Assembly (NCBI GenBank): GCA_945883695.1
Contig: CAMCYK010000009.1
Span: forward strand, 1-54,335
Direction of reading: 5' to 3'
Source: Akkermansia muciniphila
Lineage (GTDB): Bacteria; Verrucomicrobiota; Verrucomicrobiia; Verrucomicrobiales; Akkermansiaceae
Length of the DNA: 54,335 bases
Shown here: positions 1 to 7,476 of the stretch, in pieces
Numbering within the stretch: position 1 is the first letter of the stretch
Layout: each line of letters begins with the position of its first letter
Position numbers and translations under genes: made by a program
Notes under the pieces: generated by a model
Databases searched by the model: none
Told to the model about the DNA's origin: nothing
Seen by the model: the letters and a program-made list of their open reading frames with translations, nothing else

Positions 1-1
1 C

Positions 2-850
2 AAGGACCTGCGCGCTCTGGAGCCGCAGACCCCGCGGATCGCCATGGCCTTTTCGGACGAGTTGATCGACTCGTTCGAAAGCCGGACCGTCCCCGCCAAG
101 CACCGCGTCGCCCTGCTCACCGGCTGCGTCCAGGACCTGGTCTTTTCCGGCATCAACCGCGACACCGCCGACGTCCTGCTCGCCAATGGCTGCGAGGTCC
201 ACACCCCGCCGTTGCAACCTTGCTGTGGCTCACTGCACGCCCACAACGGCGCGCTTGAACCCGCCCGCGAACTGGCCCGCCGCTTGATCGAACTGCTCCC
301 GCCCGACCACTCCGACGCCATTATCACCAACTCCGGCGGCTGCGGCTCGCACCTCCGCCACTACGGCAAGCTGCTCGCCGGCGATCCGGCTTACGCCGCC
401 CGCGCCCGGCTGTGGGACTCCAAGCTCCGCGACATCCACGAGTGGCTGATTGAAACCGGCTGCCGCCCGCCGCTCGCCGCACCGCAGGCCACCCCACTGA
501 CCGTCACCTACCACGACTCCTGCCACCTCGCCCACGGCCAGAAGGTCGTCCGCCAGCCGCGCGAGCTGTTGGATCGGATCCCCGGCGTCACCACCGTGCC
601 CCTGCCCGAGGCCTCGTGGTGCTGCGGCAGCGCCGGGATTTACAACATCACCCGGCCGGAGACCTCCGCCGCGCTGATGGAGCGCAAGGTCGGCCACGTG
701 ATCGCCACCGGCGCCAGCCACCTCGCCACCGCCAATCCCGGCTGCCACCTGCAGCTCGCCCGCGGCCTCGCGGCGGCCGGCTCGCCGGTCGAACTGATCC
801 AACCCGTCACCCTGCTCGCCCGGGCCTACCGGCGCGAATCCCTCACATGA
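2..850 (+). CDS. glcF: Glycolate oxidase iron-sulfur subunit GlcF-like, 5' end outside window
   Basis: This is the C-terminal part of a (4Fe-4S) electron-transfer subunit of a glycolate/lactate-type oxidoreductase. The frame is open to the left window edge, so the first ATG at 44 is internal and the true start, with the ferredoxin-like cysteine clusters, lies upstream. Two cysteine-rich CCG domains are visible: the first has CVQDLVF followed by PCCGSLHAH, the second has HDSCHLAHGQ followed by WCCGSAGIYN and NPGCHLQLARG. That doubled arrangement is typical of GlcF and related heterodisulfide-reductase-type subunits. In the family the protein passes electrons from the FAD subunit (GlcD) to the quinone pool. 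The stop overlaps the start of the next gene (ATGA), so the two are translationally coupled. The exact substrate cannot be told from this fragment. Confidence 0.85.
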   Translation, partial: KDLRALEPQTPRIAMAFSDELIDSFESRTVPAKHRVALLTGCVQDLVFSGINRDTADVLLANGCEVHTPPLQPCCGSLHAHNGALEPARELARRLIELLPPDHSDAIITNSGGCGSHLRHYGKLLAGDPAYAARARLWDSKLRDIHEWLIETGCRPPLAAPQATPLTVTYHDSCHLAHGQKVVRQPRELLDRIPGVTTVPLPEASWCCGSAGIYNITRPETSAALMERKVGHVIATGASHLATANPGCHLQLARGLAAAGSPVELIQPVTLLARAYRRESLT

Positions 851-1980
851 AAAACATCCCCGTCGGCATCATCGGTGGCGGCCTCATGGGCCGCGAAATG
901 GCCAGCGCCTTCGCCCGCTGGTGCGCTCTAACCGACGTAAGCGCCCGCCCGGTCCTCACCGCGGTCGCCGACCTCAATCCGGACACCCTTTCCTGGTTCA
1001 CCCGCATCCCAAGCTGCACCCAGCTCGTCGCCGACTACCGCGAACTACTACAAAACCCGGAGATCGAGGTCGTCTACGTGGCGGTCCCCCACCACCTGCA
1101 CGAGGCGATCTACCTCGACGTGCTCGCCGCGGGAAAGGACCTGCTCGCCGAGAAGCCGTTCGGGATCGACCTCCCCGCCGCCCGCCGGATCGTCGATGCC
1201 GCCAAGGCCTCCGGCCGCTTCGTCCGCTGCTCGTCGGAAATGCCCTTTTTCCCCGGCGCGCTGCGCGCCTTCGAGCTCGCGCGGTCCGGCACACTCGGCC
1301 GTCTGTTAGAGGTGACCAGCGGCTTCCATCATTCGAGCGACCTCGACCCCGCCAAGCCCGCCAACTGGAAGCGGCTGAGCGCGATTTGCGGCGAGGGCGG
1401 CGTGCTCAACGATCTCGGCATGCACGCCTGCCACGTCCCGCTGCGGCTCGGCTGGAAACCCAAGTCGCTGTTCGCGCAGCTTCAGAAGGGCTACCCGGTC
1501 CGCCCCGACGGCAAGGGCGGCACGACGGCCTGCGACACCTGGGACAACGCGATGCTCCACACCTGGATCGAGCACGACGGCAGGGACGTCCCGATGCGGC
1601 TCGAAATGAAACGCCTCGCCCCCGGCGCGACCAACACCTGGTTCCTCGAGATCCTCGGCACCGACGGCGGCGTGCGATTCAGCACCGCGGAACCGAAGAC
1701 CCTGCACGTCTTCGAGCGCGGCAAGGAGCAGTGGTGGAAGCGCACCGAACTCGGATTCGGCACCGGCTTCAAGACGGTCACCGGCGGCATTTTCGAGCCC
1801 GGCTTTCCCGACGTCATCCAGCAGATGTGGGCGGCTTACCTGGAGGAACGCGCAGGCAATCTCGGCGACCGCTTCGGCTGCACGACCCCGGAAGAAGCCC
1901 TCGCCAGCCATGAGATTTTCGCCGCGGCCCTCGAGTCGCAACGGCAGGGACAAGCCGTCACTTTGGGTGACCTTGGGTAA
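847..1980 (+). CDS. Gfo/Idh/MocA family NAD(P)-dependent oxidoreductase
   Basis: A 377-residue dehydrogenase of the Gfo/Idh/MocA family. The N-terminus has the Rossmann nucleotide-binding signature VGIIGGGLMGREMASAF, and the motif AEKPFGID near residue 100 contains the EKP lysine that the family uses in catalysis. The C-terminal half has the usual alpha/beta substrate domain. The family oxidises or reduces sugars, inositols or their derivatives with NAD(P). The ATG at 847 was chosen because it overlaps the glcF stop by four bases and places the Rossmann motif at the N-terminus; the frame is open further upstream but that part is the other gene's shadow. Co-translation with a glycolate-oxidase-type subunit suggests a shared catabolic role, which is inference. 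Substrate unknown. Confidence 0.9.
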   Translation: MKNIPVGIIGGGLMGREMASAFARWCALTDVSARPVLTAVADLNPDTLSWFTRIPSCTQLVADYRELLQNPEIEVVYVAVPHHLHEAIYLDVLAAGKDLLAEKPFGIDLPAARRIVDAAKASGRFVRCSSEMPFFPGALRAFELARSGTLGRLLEVTSGFHHSSDLDPAKPANWKRLSAICGEGGVLNDLGMHACHVPLRLGWKPKSLFAQLQKGYPVRPDGKGGTTACDTWDNAMLHTWIEHDGRDVPMRLEMKRLAPGATNTWFLEILGTDGGVRFSTAEPKTLHVFERGKEQWWKRTELGFGTGFKTVTGGIFEPGFPDVIQQMWAAYLEERAGNLGDRFGCTTPEEALASHEIFAAALESQRQGQAVTLGDLG

Positions 1981-2205
1981 GCCACCCTCCTTGGCAAGCC
2001 AGTCGTCGAACGCCTGCTGCGGATCGGCTCGGTCTTGAAGAAGGCCCTCGACGTGCTGGAAGACCCGGAGGTAGTCCGCCGCTGGATGACCCAGCCGAAG
2101 CGCGCGCTCGGCGGCATCACCCCGCTGCGCGGCTATGACACGGACGTGGGAGCCCGGGAAGTCGAGGCACTGTTAGGTCGCATCGAGCACGGCGTCCTCT
2201 CCTGA
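1981..2205 (+). pseudogene. Remnant of an MbcA/ParS/Xre antitoxin (DUF2384 toxin-binding domain)
   Basis: Directly after the stop of the oxidoreductase, and in the same reading frame, 74 codons read as the C-terminal domain of MbcA/ParS-type antitoxins. The helix ERLLRIGSVLKKALDVL is followed by RRWMTQPKRALGGITPL and by VEALLGRIEHGVLS before TGA, a pattern characteristic of DUF2384. In intact systems this domain follows an HTH region and is paired with a RES-domain toxin that degrades NAD. Here there is no upstream start, no HTH and no RES gene downstream, so it is most likely a decayed fragment. The only in-frame ATG (2083) would discard a third of the domain. The call depends on recognising the motif by eye. 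Confidence 0.65.
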
Positions 2206-2338
2206 TTTCCGCGTTCCGGATCTGCAGGACGTGGCACCTCGCCACGGCGCTGAGCGCTCGGGGTCGGGAAGGATCACGTCGCGGCCATCCATCGGGGGCC
2301 GCGGGCGCGCTGCCAATCCAAAAGGCCGTGGGCAGGGT

Positions 2339-2498
2339 CCTTGGACTGCGGGCAGCCTGCTGCCGCTCTCCCTTCGCCAGCCTGCTGGCGAAGGGAGGAG
2401 TGACGAGGTCCGGGCGTCAATGGTGGACACTCGCTTTCCCCGGACTCGCCAGCAGGCTGGCGGTCCGAAGGCGGCAGCGGGCTGCCCGCAGTCCAAGG
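2339..2498. repeat. 160-bp palindromic (BIME/REP-like) element
   Basis: The outer arms at 2339-2367 and 2470-2498 are reverse complements at 27 of 29 positions. Between and inside them lie four short-loop hairpins: 2351-2364 (GGCAGC/GCTGCC, loop CT), 2368-2397 (CTCCCTTCGCCAGC, perfect 14-bp stem, loop CT), 2447-2462 (CGCCAGC/GCTGGCG, loop AG) and 2473-2486 (GGCAGC/GCTGCC, loop GG). Nested stems of this kind resemble REP/BIME elements mobilised by IS200-like transposases, one of which is encoded at 15897-16979. Whether that enzyme recognises this element is unknown. Confidence 0.7.
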
Positions 2499-2567
2499 CC
2501 GGCGTTCCAGACTCGCCGGGATTTTCCACGTGCGGGATGCCGGGAGGGTTTGTCATCCTGCGCGGCG

Positions 2568-3101
2568 ATGAAGATCACCAAGGTTTGTTGCCAGGGCTGC
2601 GGGGCGGACTTGCAGGTGGACGAGACCGTCCGCTACGTGACCTGCAACTACTGCCATGCCCGGCTGGAAGTGGTGCACGATCCCTCGGTCACCCACACCC
2701 GGCTGATGGAGAAGCTGGAGAAGTCCACCGAGCGGATGGCGGACAATCTGCGGGTGATCGAGCTGCAGAACGATCTGGCGCGGATGGACCGCGAATGGGA
2801 GCAGCGCAGGGAGAACTTCATGGTGACGGGAAAGCATGGGCATCGCTCGCTTCCGACTACCGCGGGCAGTGCGGTTGGCGGACTGTTCGCCGCGGTTTTC
2901 GGGGTGATCTGGATCGGTGCCGCGGGCTCGATGGGAGCGCCGGCGCCATTCGTTCTGTTCGGAGTGGTGTTCGTGGGGTTCGCGATTTTCAGTGCGGTGA
3001 ATGGCGCGTCGAAAGCGAACGCCCACCAGAGCGCCGATGCTCTGCATCAGCGCCAACGGGCCGAAATAATCCGTAAGATCGAGGCGGCGCGGCGAGAGTG
3101 A
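2568..3101 (+). CDS. Zinc-ribbon membrane protein, function unknown
   Basis: A 177-residue protein starting with a four-cysteine zinc ribbon (CCQGCGADL, then CNYCHARL) in the first 35 residues. It continues with a charged helical stretch rich in Glu, Arg and Leu (about residues 45-90), then two hydrophobic segments around residues 100-145 and a charged C-terminus. This architecture, a rubredoxin-like ribbon joined to a membrane hairpin, is common in uncharacterised bacterial proteins and gives no specific function. The ATG at 2568 puts the ribbon at the N-terminus; the longer open frame upstream runs through the palindromic element and is unlikely to be coding. The gene stands alone, with gene fragments on both sides. 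Confidence 0.75.
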   Translation: MKITKVCCQGCGADLQVDETVRYVTCNYCHARLEVVHDPSVTHTRLMEKLEKSTERMADNLRVIELQNDLARMDREWEQRRENFMVTGKHGHRSLPTTAGSAVGGLFAAVFGVIWIGAAGSMGAPAPFVLFGVVFVGFAIFSAVNGASKANAHQSADALHQRQRAEIIRKIEAARRE

Positions 3102-3162
3102 ATCAGCCCGGCGCACGAAGGCTTCACGCCAGTTTTCCCCGGATTTCCTCTAACAACCCGGC

Positions 3163-3279
3163 TCAGGCATCCTCCACCAGATCCGCGACCTCCTCGAATC
3201 CTTGCTGTCCGCCGTAGTAGGGATCGGGGACATGGTCTGCTCCCTTCCCGACGAAGCGGTCGACCAGCAGGCCCCCCCC
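3163..3279 (-). pseudogene. C-terminal fragment of a low-molecular-weight protein-tyrosine phosphatase
   Basis: On the minus strand, codons ending at a TGA (3163-3165) read as the end of a low-molecular-weight tyrosine phosphatase. The segment LLVDRFVGKGADHVPDP is followed by YYGGQQGFEEVADLVEDA. The aspartate of the DPYY loop is the general acid in this family, and the GF-E-V-DL-ED tail is strongly conserved. Nothing upstream on this strand encodes the N-terminal P-loop (CxxxxxR-S) that carries the nucleophile; the sequence beyond about 3280 degenerates into a poly-C tract and unrelated codons. The fragment therefore cannot be active. Its left boundary is approximate. Confidence 0.65.
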
Positions 3280-3417
3280 TTTCCCCCGCCCTCCGGTCCG
3301 GCCCACCGGCTGTTTCAGGAGCATGCCGCCAGAAGCAAATTCCTGGCCGCCAGCCCGAAGGTCCAGCCCGGTGCCGCCCGCACGTTCCGCCCGGACCCGC
3401 GCTTGATCCGCTGAGAT

Positions 3418-4206
3418 TTAGCGGGCCGGTGCCGCCGCCTGCTCCACGGTCTCGCGGACGAACGACGCGTGGAGGACCGTCCCCAGCCCCAGCGGATGGC
3501 GGATGGTCCGGTCCTCATATTCGCTTTTCAACTTGTCCACGTGATGATGCTGCGAAATCACGATGCCGGTGATCAGCGGCTTCTTGTCGGCGGTCTCGAT
3601 GAACACCGGGCCGCCGCTATCCCCGGCGAAGGTGGTGAAGTCGGCGAGGTAGGTCGGATGGGCGGGCACCGGCAGCAGCGGCGGACTCGCGAAGATGCCC
3701 TGCCGCGCGACCGGAAATCCCGCGCCGTTCGCTTCGAAGCGCTGCGGGTAGGTCAGGACGAAAAGCGGGCTGCAAATGTGAACGCCGGACGATTTCAAGG
3801 TCGCCTCGTCCGCCAGAACTTCCGCCGGCAGAACTTTCACCGGGACCGGCAAGGGTTTCACCAAGCGCAGCACCGCGACATCCTGCTTTTCATGGCGCGT
3901 CCACAAGGGCTTTTCCCCATCGCGGATCTCGATGGTGTAGTCATGCCGTCCATACGATCCGTCGGCCTTCGGCTCCCGCAGCACGAGGATCGCGGTCTTG
4001 CCCTTCATCCGCTCCACGGTGTGGGCGGTGGTGACCAGATAGGTCGCCTCATCGGGAGCCTCGCGTTTGACCAGGAAACAGGTGGAGGTGGAATCCGGGT
4101 GGAAGATCTTGAAGGTCGCCTCCATGACCTGGGTGGCGAAATCGGCGGCCCACGCCGATTGAAAGGAAAAGCAGGCAAGAAGCAGGGAAAGGACGAGCGG
4201 TTTCAT
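3418..4206 (-). CDS. Secreted trypsin-like serine protease
   Basis: A 262-residue protein with a Sec signal peptide (MKPLVLSLLLACFSFQSAWA, cleavage after A20) and a chymotrypsin-fold protease domain. The catalytic triad can be placed: His62 in TTAHTV, Asp109 in KQDVAVL and Ser197 in GDSGGPV. The oxyanion glycines around the serine are intact, so the enzyme should be active. There is no PDZ domain, unlike DegP/HtrA, so it is a stand-alone periplasmic or exported protease of the trypsin-like peptidase group. The start is an ATG giving a well-formed signal peptide. It follows 4305-4847 on the same strand, but a strong terminator between them points to independent transcription. Confidence 0.85.
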   Translation of the reverse strand: MKPLVLSLLLACFSFQSAWAADFATQVMEATFKIFHPDSTSTCFLVKREAPDEATYLVTTAHTVERMKGKTAILVLREPKADGSYGRHDYTIEIRDGEKPLWTRHEKQDVAVLRLVKPLPVPVKVLPAEVLADEATLKSSGVHICSPLFVLTYPQRFEANGAGFPVARQGIFASPPLLPVPAHPTYLADFTTFAGDSGGPVFIETADKKPLITGIVISQHHHVDKLKSEYEDRTIRHPLGLGTVLHASFVRETVEQAAAPAR

Positions 4207-4246
4207 GGCGGAAGCAGGCTTGGAGGATTCTCCTTGCGTCGCGTGA

Positions 4247-4285
4247 AAACGAAAACTCCCGGCAGGGCGGGCCCTGCCGGGAGTT
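4247..4285 (-). terminator. Rho-independent terminator after the 4305-4847 gene
   Basis: A perfect 14-bp stem AACTCCCGGCAGGG/CCCTGCCGGGAGTT (4254-4267 and 4272-4285) with a four-base loop, followed on the minus strand by TTTTCGTTTT. It lies about 20 bases beyond the stop of the minus-strand gene ending at 4305. Confidence 0.85.
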
Positions 4286-4304
4286 CCGGAAAGATACGGA
4301 CGAA

Positions 4305-4847
4305 TCAGGCGCGGATGCCGGCGAGTTCGAAGAACTTGTCGAGCGGCATGGCGACCTGGATCTGCGGGGAGGTCTGGATGACGTGGATGCCCGAGGCATT
4401 GCCCGGAATCGCGCCGAACTGGAGTTCCAGCTTGCGGATCGGCTCCGGGATCTGGGTCTGGATCTCGCCGGTGAGCAGATCCTGGGTGATCTTCACCGCG
4501 AAGCCCTTGCCGTGGAGCACCTTGTAAAAAACGCTTTCGTCGACCTTGCCGGCGACGGGAGCCACGGCAGGCCTTGGAGCGGTCGCCTTGGGAACCCGCG
4601 GCACCGCTTTGTCACGGCCCTGGTCGGCTTCGCCCGATGCCGGGCAACTGCCGTAGGACGATAGATACTTGCCGGACACCCAGAGCGGCGAGGCTCCGGC
4701 GCGGCGGTAGCGCGGCGTGTCACTCAGGGTCCACTTGCACTTCGACTTCTCGAGATCGGCGTACACCGCGGCTTCCGTGGCCTCAAGGCCGTTGTTCCTG
4801 CGCAATTCCAGAATCCGGGAGAGTGTTTCTGATGGGATCGTTTCCAT
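4305..4847 (-). CDS. Uncharacterised protein
   Basis: A 180-residue protein of unknown function. The N-terminal 60 residues look helical and polar (METIPSETLSRILELRRN...), with a single cysteine in a KSKCKW context. The middle is a Pro/Ala/Lys-rich linker, and the last 80 residues form a compact domain ending PLDKFFELAGIRA. No signal peptide or membrane segment is seen and I recognise no family. I chose the ATG at 4847 because the 19 codons upstream are Arg/His/Thr-rich and look non-coding; the ATG at 4904 remains possible. A rho-independent terminator follows. The upstream gene (4911-6311) is on the same strand about 60 bases away, so they may be co-transcribed. Confidence 0.65.
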   Translation of the reverse strand: METIPSETLSRILELRRNNGLEATEAAVYADLEKSKCKWTLSDTPRYRRAGASPLWVSGKYLSSYGSCPASGEADQGRDKAVPRVPKATAPRPAVAPVAGKVDESVFYKVLHGKGFAVKITQDLLTGEIQTQIPEPIRKLELQFGAIPGNASGIHVIQTSPQIQVAMPLDKFFELAGIRA

Positions 4848-4910
4848 ATGTCGTGGGGAATGTGAGCGACCCGCCCCGGTCCGGCAAGTGGGATTTGAAG
4901 CCACCGCGAC

Positions 4911-6311
4911 TCATGGAATCCTCGACGCCGCCCCGTTGTGCCCCGCGTGGAGGGCCGAGCGGTGGGCCACCGCGGGGACATAGTCCTTCCAGATCTCGTC
5001 GCCGGTCTCGATCATCCCCCGGATGTCGCGGCCGGTGAAGCGCATCAAACCCTCGTCGCCCGCCGCCACCGGCCGGATCCGGCCGGTCTCGATGAAGTGG
5101 CGGTAAAGGCTGCGGCAGTCGTCCGGTGGCTGGAAATTGAGGGCGTCGACCAGTTCGCCGGTCCGGCGGTTCTTCCACGGATAGACGTAGAGCGTGACCT
5201 GGTTCTTGAACAGGCGGCCGAAGGACTCCAGCAGGCCGCCCGCGAGGTTCTCCGACCATTTCGCTTTGAACAACTCGTTGAGCAGCCCGATGCTCAGGAC
5301 AATCCCCACCGGCCGCTCGGTCGAGCGGCTGAGGTAGGCGGCGATCCGGTGGAACTCGGCGTGGCGCGAGACCAGCACGGTCTTGCCGAGCGCCTGCAGG
5401 GCATCGCAGCGGTCGATGAAATCCACGTGGTCGACCGCCTTGCCCCGCAGCAGGTTGGCCATGGTCATCTCACAGAGTTCGATGGTCTTTTCCAACTCAC
5501 CCGGCTCCAAGGTGGTCGCGAAGACCGAACGCGCCTGCTCCATCATCTGGAGGTGGAGTTTGCAGACCGGGTCGAAGCTGCCCCGCAGCAACAGGATCGG
5601 GCGCTTGTAAAGAGCCTCGGCCGCCTGGACGACCTCGCCGTCGGGGAGGAACATCGCCGCTTCGGTCAAACCGGCTTCGACCAGCGCGAGCGAGCACAGT
5701 CGGTTGTCGAAGAAGCCATAGCCGTGACCGTGGAACTTCAGCATGTCGATCTCCACGCGGCCCGGCCGCAGGTTCTCGGTAAGGGCGGCAACGAAGGGCG
5801 CAAGATGGCCGCGCTGGCGGAAGGCGGCGTGGATCAGGTTCACGCCGACCACGCCGAGGGCTTCCATCTGGTCGGAATTCGAGGCATCGAGCAGGCGGAC
5901 GTGGGCGAACAGGTCGGACGGCGGGTCGCCCGGCTTGAGCTGGAAGCGCAAGCCCAGCCAGCCATGGCACTCGCCGGTATCGAGGTAGCCGCGGGCCCGC
6001 ACGGTGTTGCAGAACGAGAAGAACGTGGTGTTCTCCCCGCGCTTCGGCCCCAATCGCTCGAGCAGGATGGAGAACTCGTGGTCGAGCATCTGGCGCAGCC
6101 GCATCCGCGAGACATAGCGGTCGCACTTGCCATAGATGGCATCGCTCATCGTCATGTCATAGGCCGAGATCGTCTTGGCGACCATGCCGGCCGATCCGGA
6201 GGCGCGGAAGAACCAGTTCGCGGTCTCCTGTCCGGCGCCGATCTCGGCGAAGGTGCCGTAGATCGAGCTGTCCAGATTCAGCTCCTGGGCCTTGTCGAGG
6301 GTGCTGGTCAT
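4911..6311 (-). CDS. Conserved hypothetical protein with a nucleotidyltransferase-like GSFDP motif
   Basis: A 466-residue soluble protein without signal peptide or membrane segments. It starts with a well-ordered region (SSIYGTFAEIGAGQETANWFF, then AYDMTMSDAIYGKCDRYVSR) that I associate with a conserved but uncharacterised protein found in scattered bacteria. Around residues 244-254 lies LLRGSFDPVCKLHLQM, which resembles the (T/G)GSFDPxxxGHL motif of nucleotidyl/nicotinate adenylyltransferases, but the second histidine context differs, so enzymatic activity is not established. The frame also permits a TTG start nine bases upstream; ATG at 6311 is preferred. The gene lies just downstream of the zinc-ribbon gene 6321-7379 (nine bases), so the two are probably co-transcribed. 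Confidence 0.75.
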   Translation of the reverse strand: MTSTLDKAQELNLDSSIYGTFAEIGAGQETANWFFRASGSAGMVAKTISAYDMTMSDAIYGKCDRYVSRMRLRQMLDHEFSILLERLGPKRGENTTFFSFCNTVRARGYLDTGECHGWLGLRFQLKPGDPPSDLFAHVRLLDASNSDQMEALGVVGVNLIHAAFRQRGHLAPFVAALTENLRPGRVEIDMLKFHGHGYGFFDNRLCSLALVEAGLTEAAMFLPDGEVVQAAEALYKRPILLLRGSFDPVCKLHLQMMEQARSVFATTLEPGELEKTIELCEMTMANLLRGKAVDHVDFIDRCDALQALGKTVLVSRHAEFHRIAAYLSRSTERPVGIVLSIGLLNELFKAKWSENLAGGLLESFGRLFKNQVTLYVYPWKNRRTGELVDALNFQPPDDCRSLYRHFIETGRIRPVAAGDEGLMRFTGRDIRGMIETGDEIWKDYVPAVAHRSALHAGHNGAASRIP

Positions 6312-6320
6312 GGCCGACAA

Positions 6321-7379
6321 TCAAGGATTCGCGGGTTCCGCCTGATCCACCCAGCCGTGGCCGGACACGGCCTCGATGATCACCTGATTACCGGACGCGG
6401 CATCGGGCGGGAACTTCAGCTTCAGCAGCAATCTGACCTTCCCGTTCTCGTCGATCGGCCGGATTTTCTCGTCCATGGCACCGGCCCGCGGGACATAGCC
6501 ATACAGCGAGTTGTTGCCTTCGGGCGAATCCAGCCGGTAGGACACCCACTCGGTCTCGTCCTTGAACGCGAAGTTATAGTAAACCACGCGGGACAGGGTG
6601 ACCCGGAACCACTTCCCGTCGACCGGCCGCTCGCGCTGGAAATCCTCCCATGGCATCTCCGACCAACCGACCCAGCTCTCCCAGTCGACCTTGAGATTCC
6701 CCTCGCCGCCGAGCAGCACGATCTCCCGCAGTTCGAAATCTCCGGTGCGGACCTTGACGCTCAGAATGCTGCCGCCGCCGGTGGTGGTGACGGAGTCGGC
6801 CAGAATCTCCCGGAAGCCGGGGGCGGCGAAGGGCTCCCCGCCAAGCCGGACTTTCAGCATCGGCGCGATCCGTTCGGGGTCCCGCACGTGGCGGAGCATG
6901 TCTTCCGGAGTCGGAGCCTCGAGGAAGCCCTTCACCACCGACTCCACTTCGCCGATCAAGGTTTTCACGGGAGGGACGGCCGCCACCTCGGCGGGCCGCG
7001 GCGGCGCGGCCGCCGGCAACGAAGCCGCCACCGGAGGCTTCGAAGGGTCGGGCAGCATCCACCACGCGAACAAGCCGAGCAACACGAGTGCCGGCACCGC
7101 CAGACCCAGCAGAAACCGCAAGTTACCGCGACCCGGATCGGCCGGAAAATCGCCGTCGTCCTCGGTTTCGATCTCTTCCGGCAGGTCGTCCGATCCGTCC
7201 CGCGCCGGGCTAACCAAAGGCGGCGGAGCGTCTTCGGCCCCGGGCAAGCGCAGCATGATCCGGCAAGCCGGACAGACCACGCCTTTGCCATCATGGTCCT
7301 GCGGCACCCGGAACACGAAACGGCAGCCGGGACAGACGAAACTGTTCCAGCGTCTGGCGGGGTTCAGCGTATCCGACAC
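6321..7379 (-). CDS. Zinc-ribbon, single-pass membrane protein, function unknown
   Basis: A 352-residue protein with three parts. The N-terminus is a zinc ribbon (FVCPGCRFVFRVP, then VVCPACRIMLRLPG) of the type that begins many PVC-group membrane proteins. After an acidic linker comes one transmembrane helix (about residues 90-108, LRFLLGLAVPALVLLGLF), then a Pro/Ala linker and a large C-terminal domain of about 220 residues, probably periplasmic, that I cannot assign to a named family. A GTG start is used; no ATG gives a complete ribbon. It is followed after nine bases by 4911-6311. The topology suggests a cytoplasmic sensor-like ribbon tethered to an external domain, which is inference. Confidence 0.75.
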   Translation of the reverse strand: MSDTLNPARRWNSFVCPGCRFVFRVPQDHDGKGVVCPACRIMLRLPGAEDAPPPLVSPARDGSDDLPEEIETEDDGDFPADPGRGNLRFLLGLAVPALVLLGLFAWWMLPDPSKPPVAASLPAAAPPRPAEVAAVPPVKTLIGEVESVVKGFLEAPTPEDMLRHVRDPERIAPMLKVRLGGEPFAAPGFREILADSVTTTGGGSILSVKVRTGDFELREIVLLGGEGNLKVDWESWVGWSEMPWEDFQRERPVDGKWFRVTLSRVVYYNFAFKDETEWVSYRLDSPEGNNSLYGYVPRAGAMDEKIRPIDENGKVRLLLKLKFPPDAASGNQVIIEAVSGHGWVDQAEPANP

Positions 7380-7476
7380 GCGGCGACAGTGGTCAGGGGC
7401 CGGGAGGGGTGCAAGGACGGAGCGCGGTTTCCGGCCCGGCAGGGCTGACCCTGACGCGGGAGACCTGCCGTTCCCC

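Noticed and set aside
3202-3414. 70-residue plus-strand open frame
   Set aside because: Low-complexity Pro/Ala sequence antisense to the phosphatase remnant; no supporting signal.
4888-4904. tRNA T-arm-like sequence (minus strand GTGGC-TTCAAAT-CCCAC)
   Set aside because: One stem pair fails and no acceptor, D or anticodon arms can be found around it; part of it overlaps a protein-coding region end.
4938-7448. 836-residue plus-strand open frame
   Set aside because: Runs antisense across two credible minus-strand genes and has shadow-like composition.
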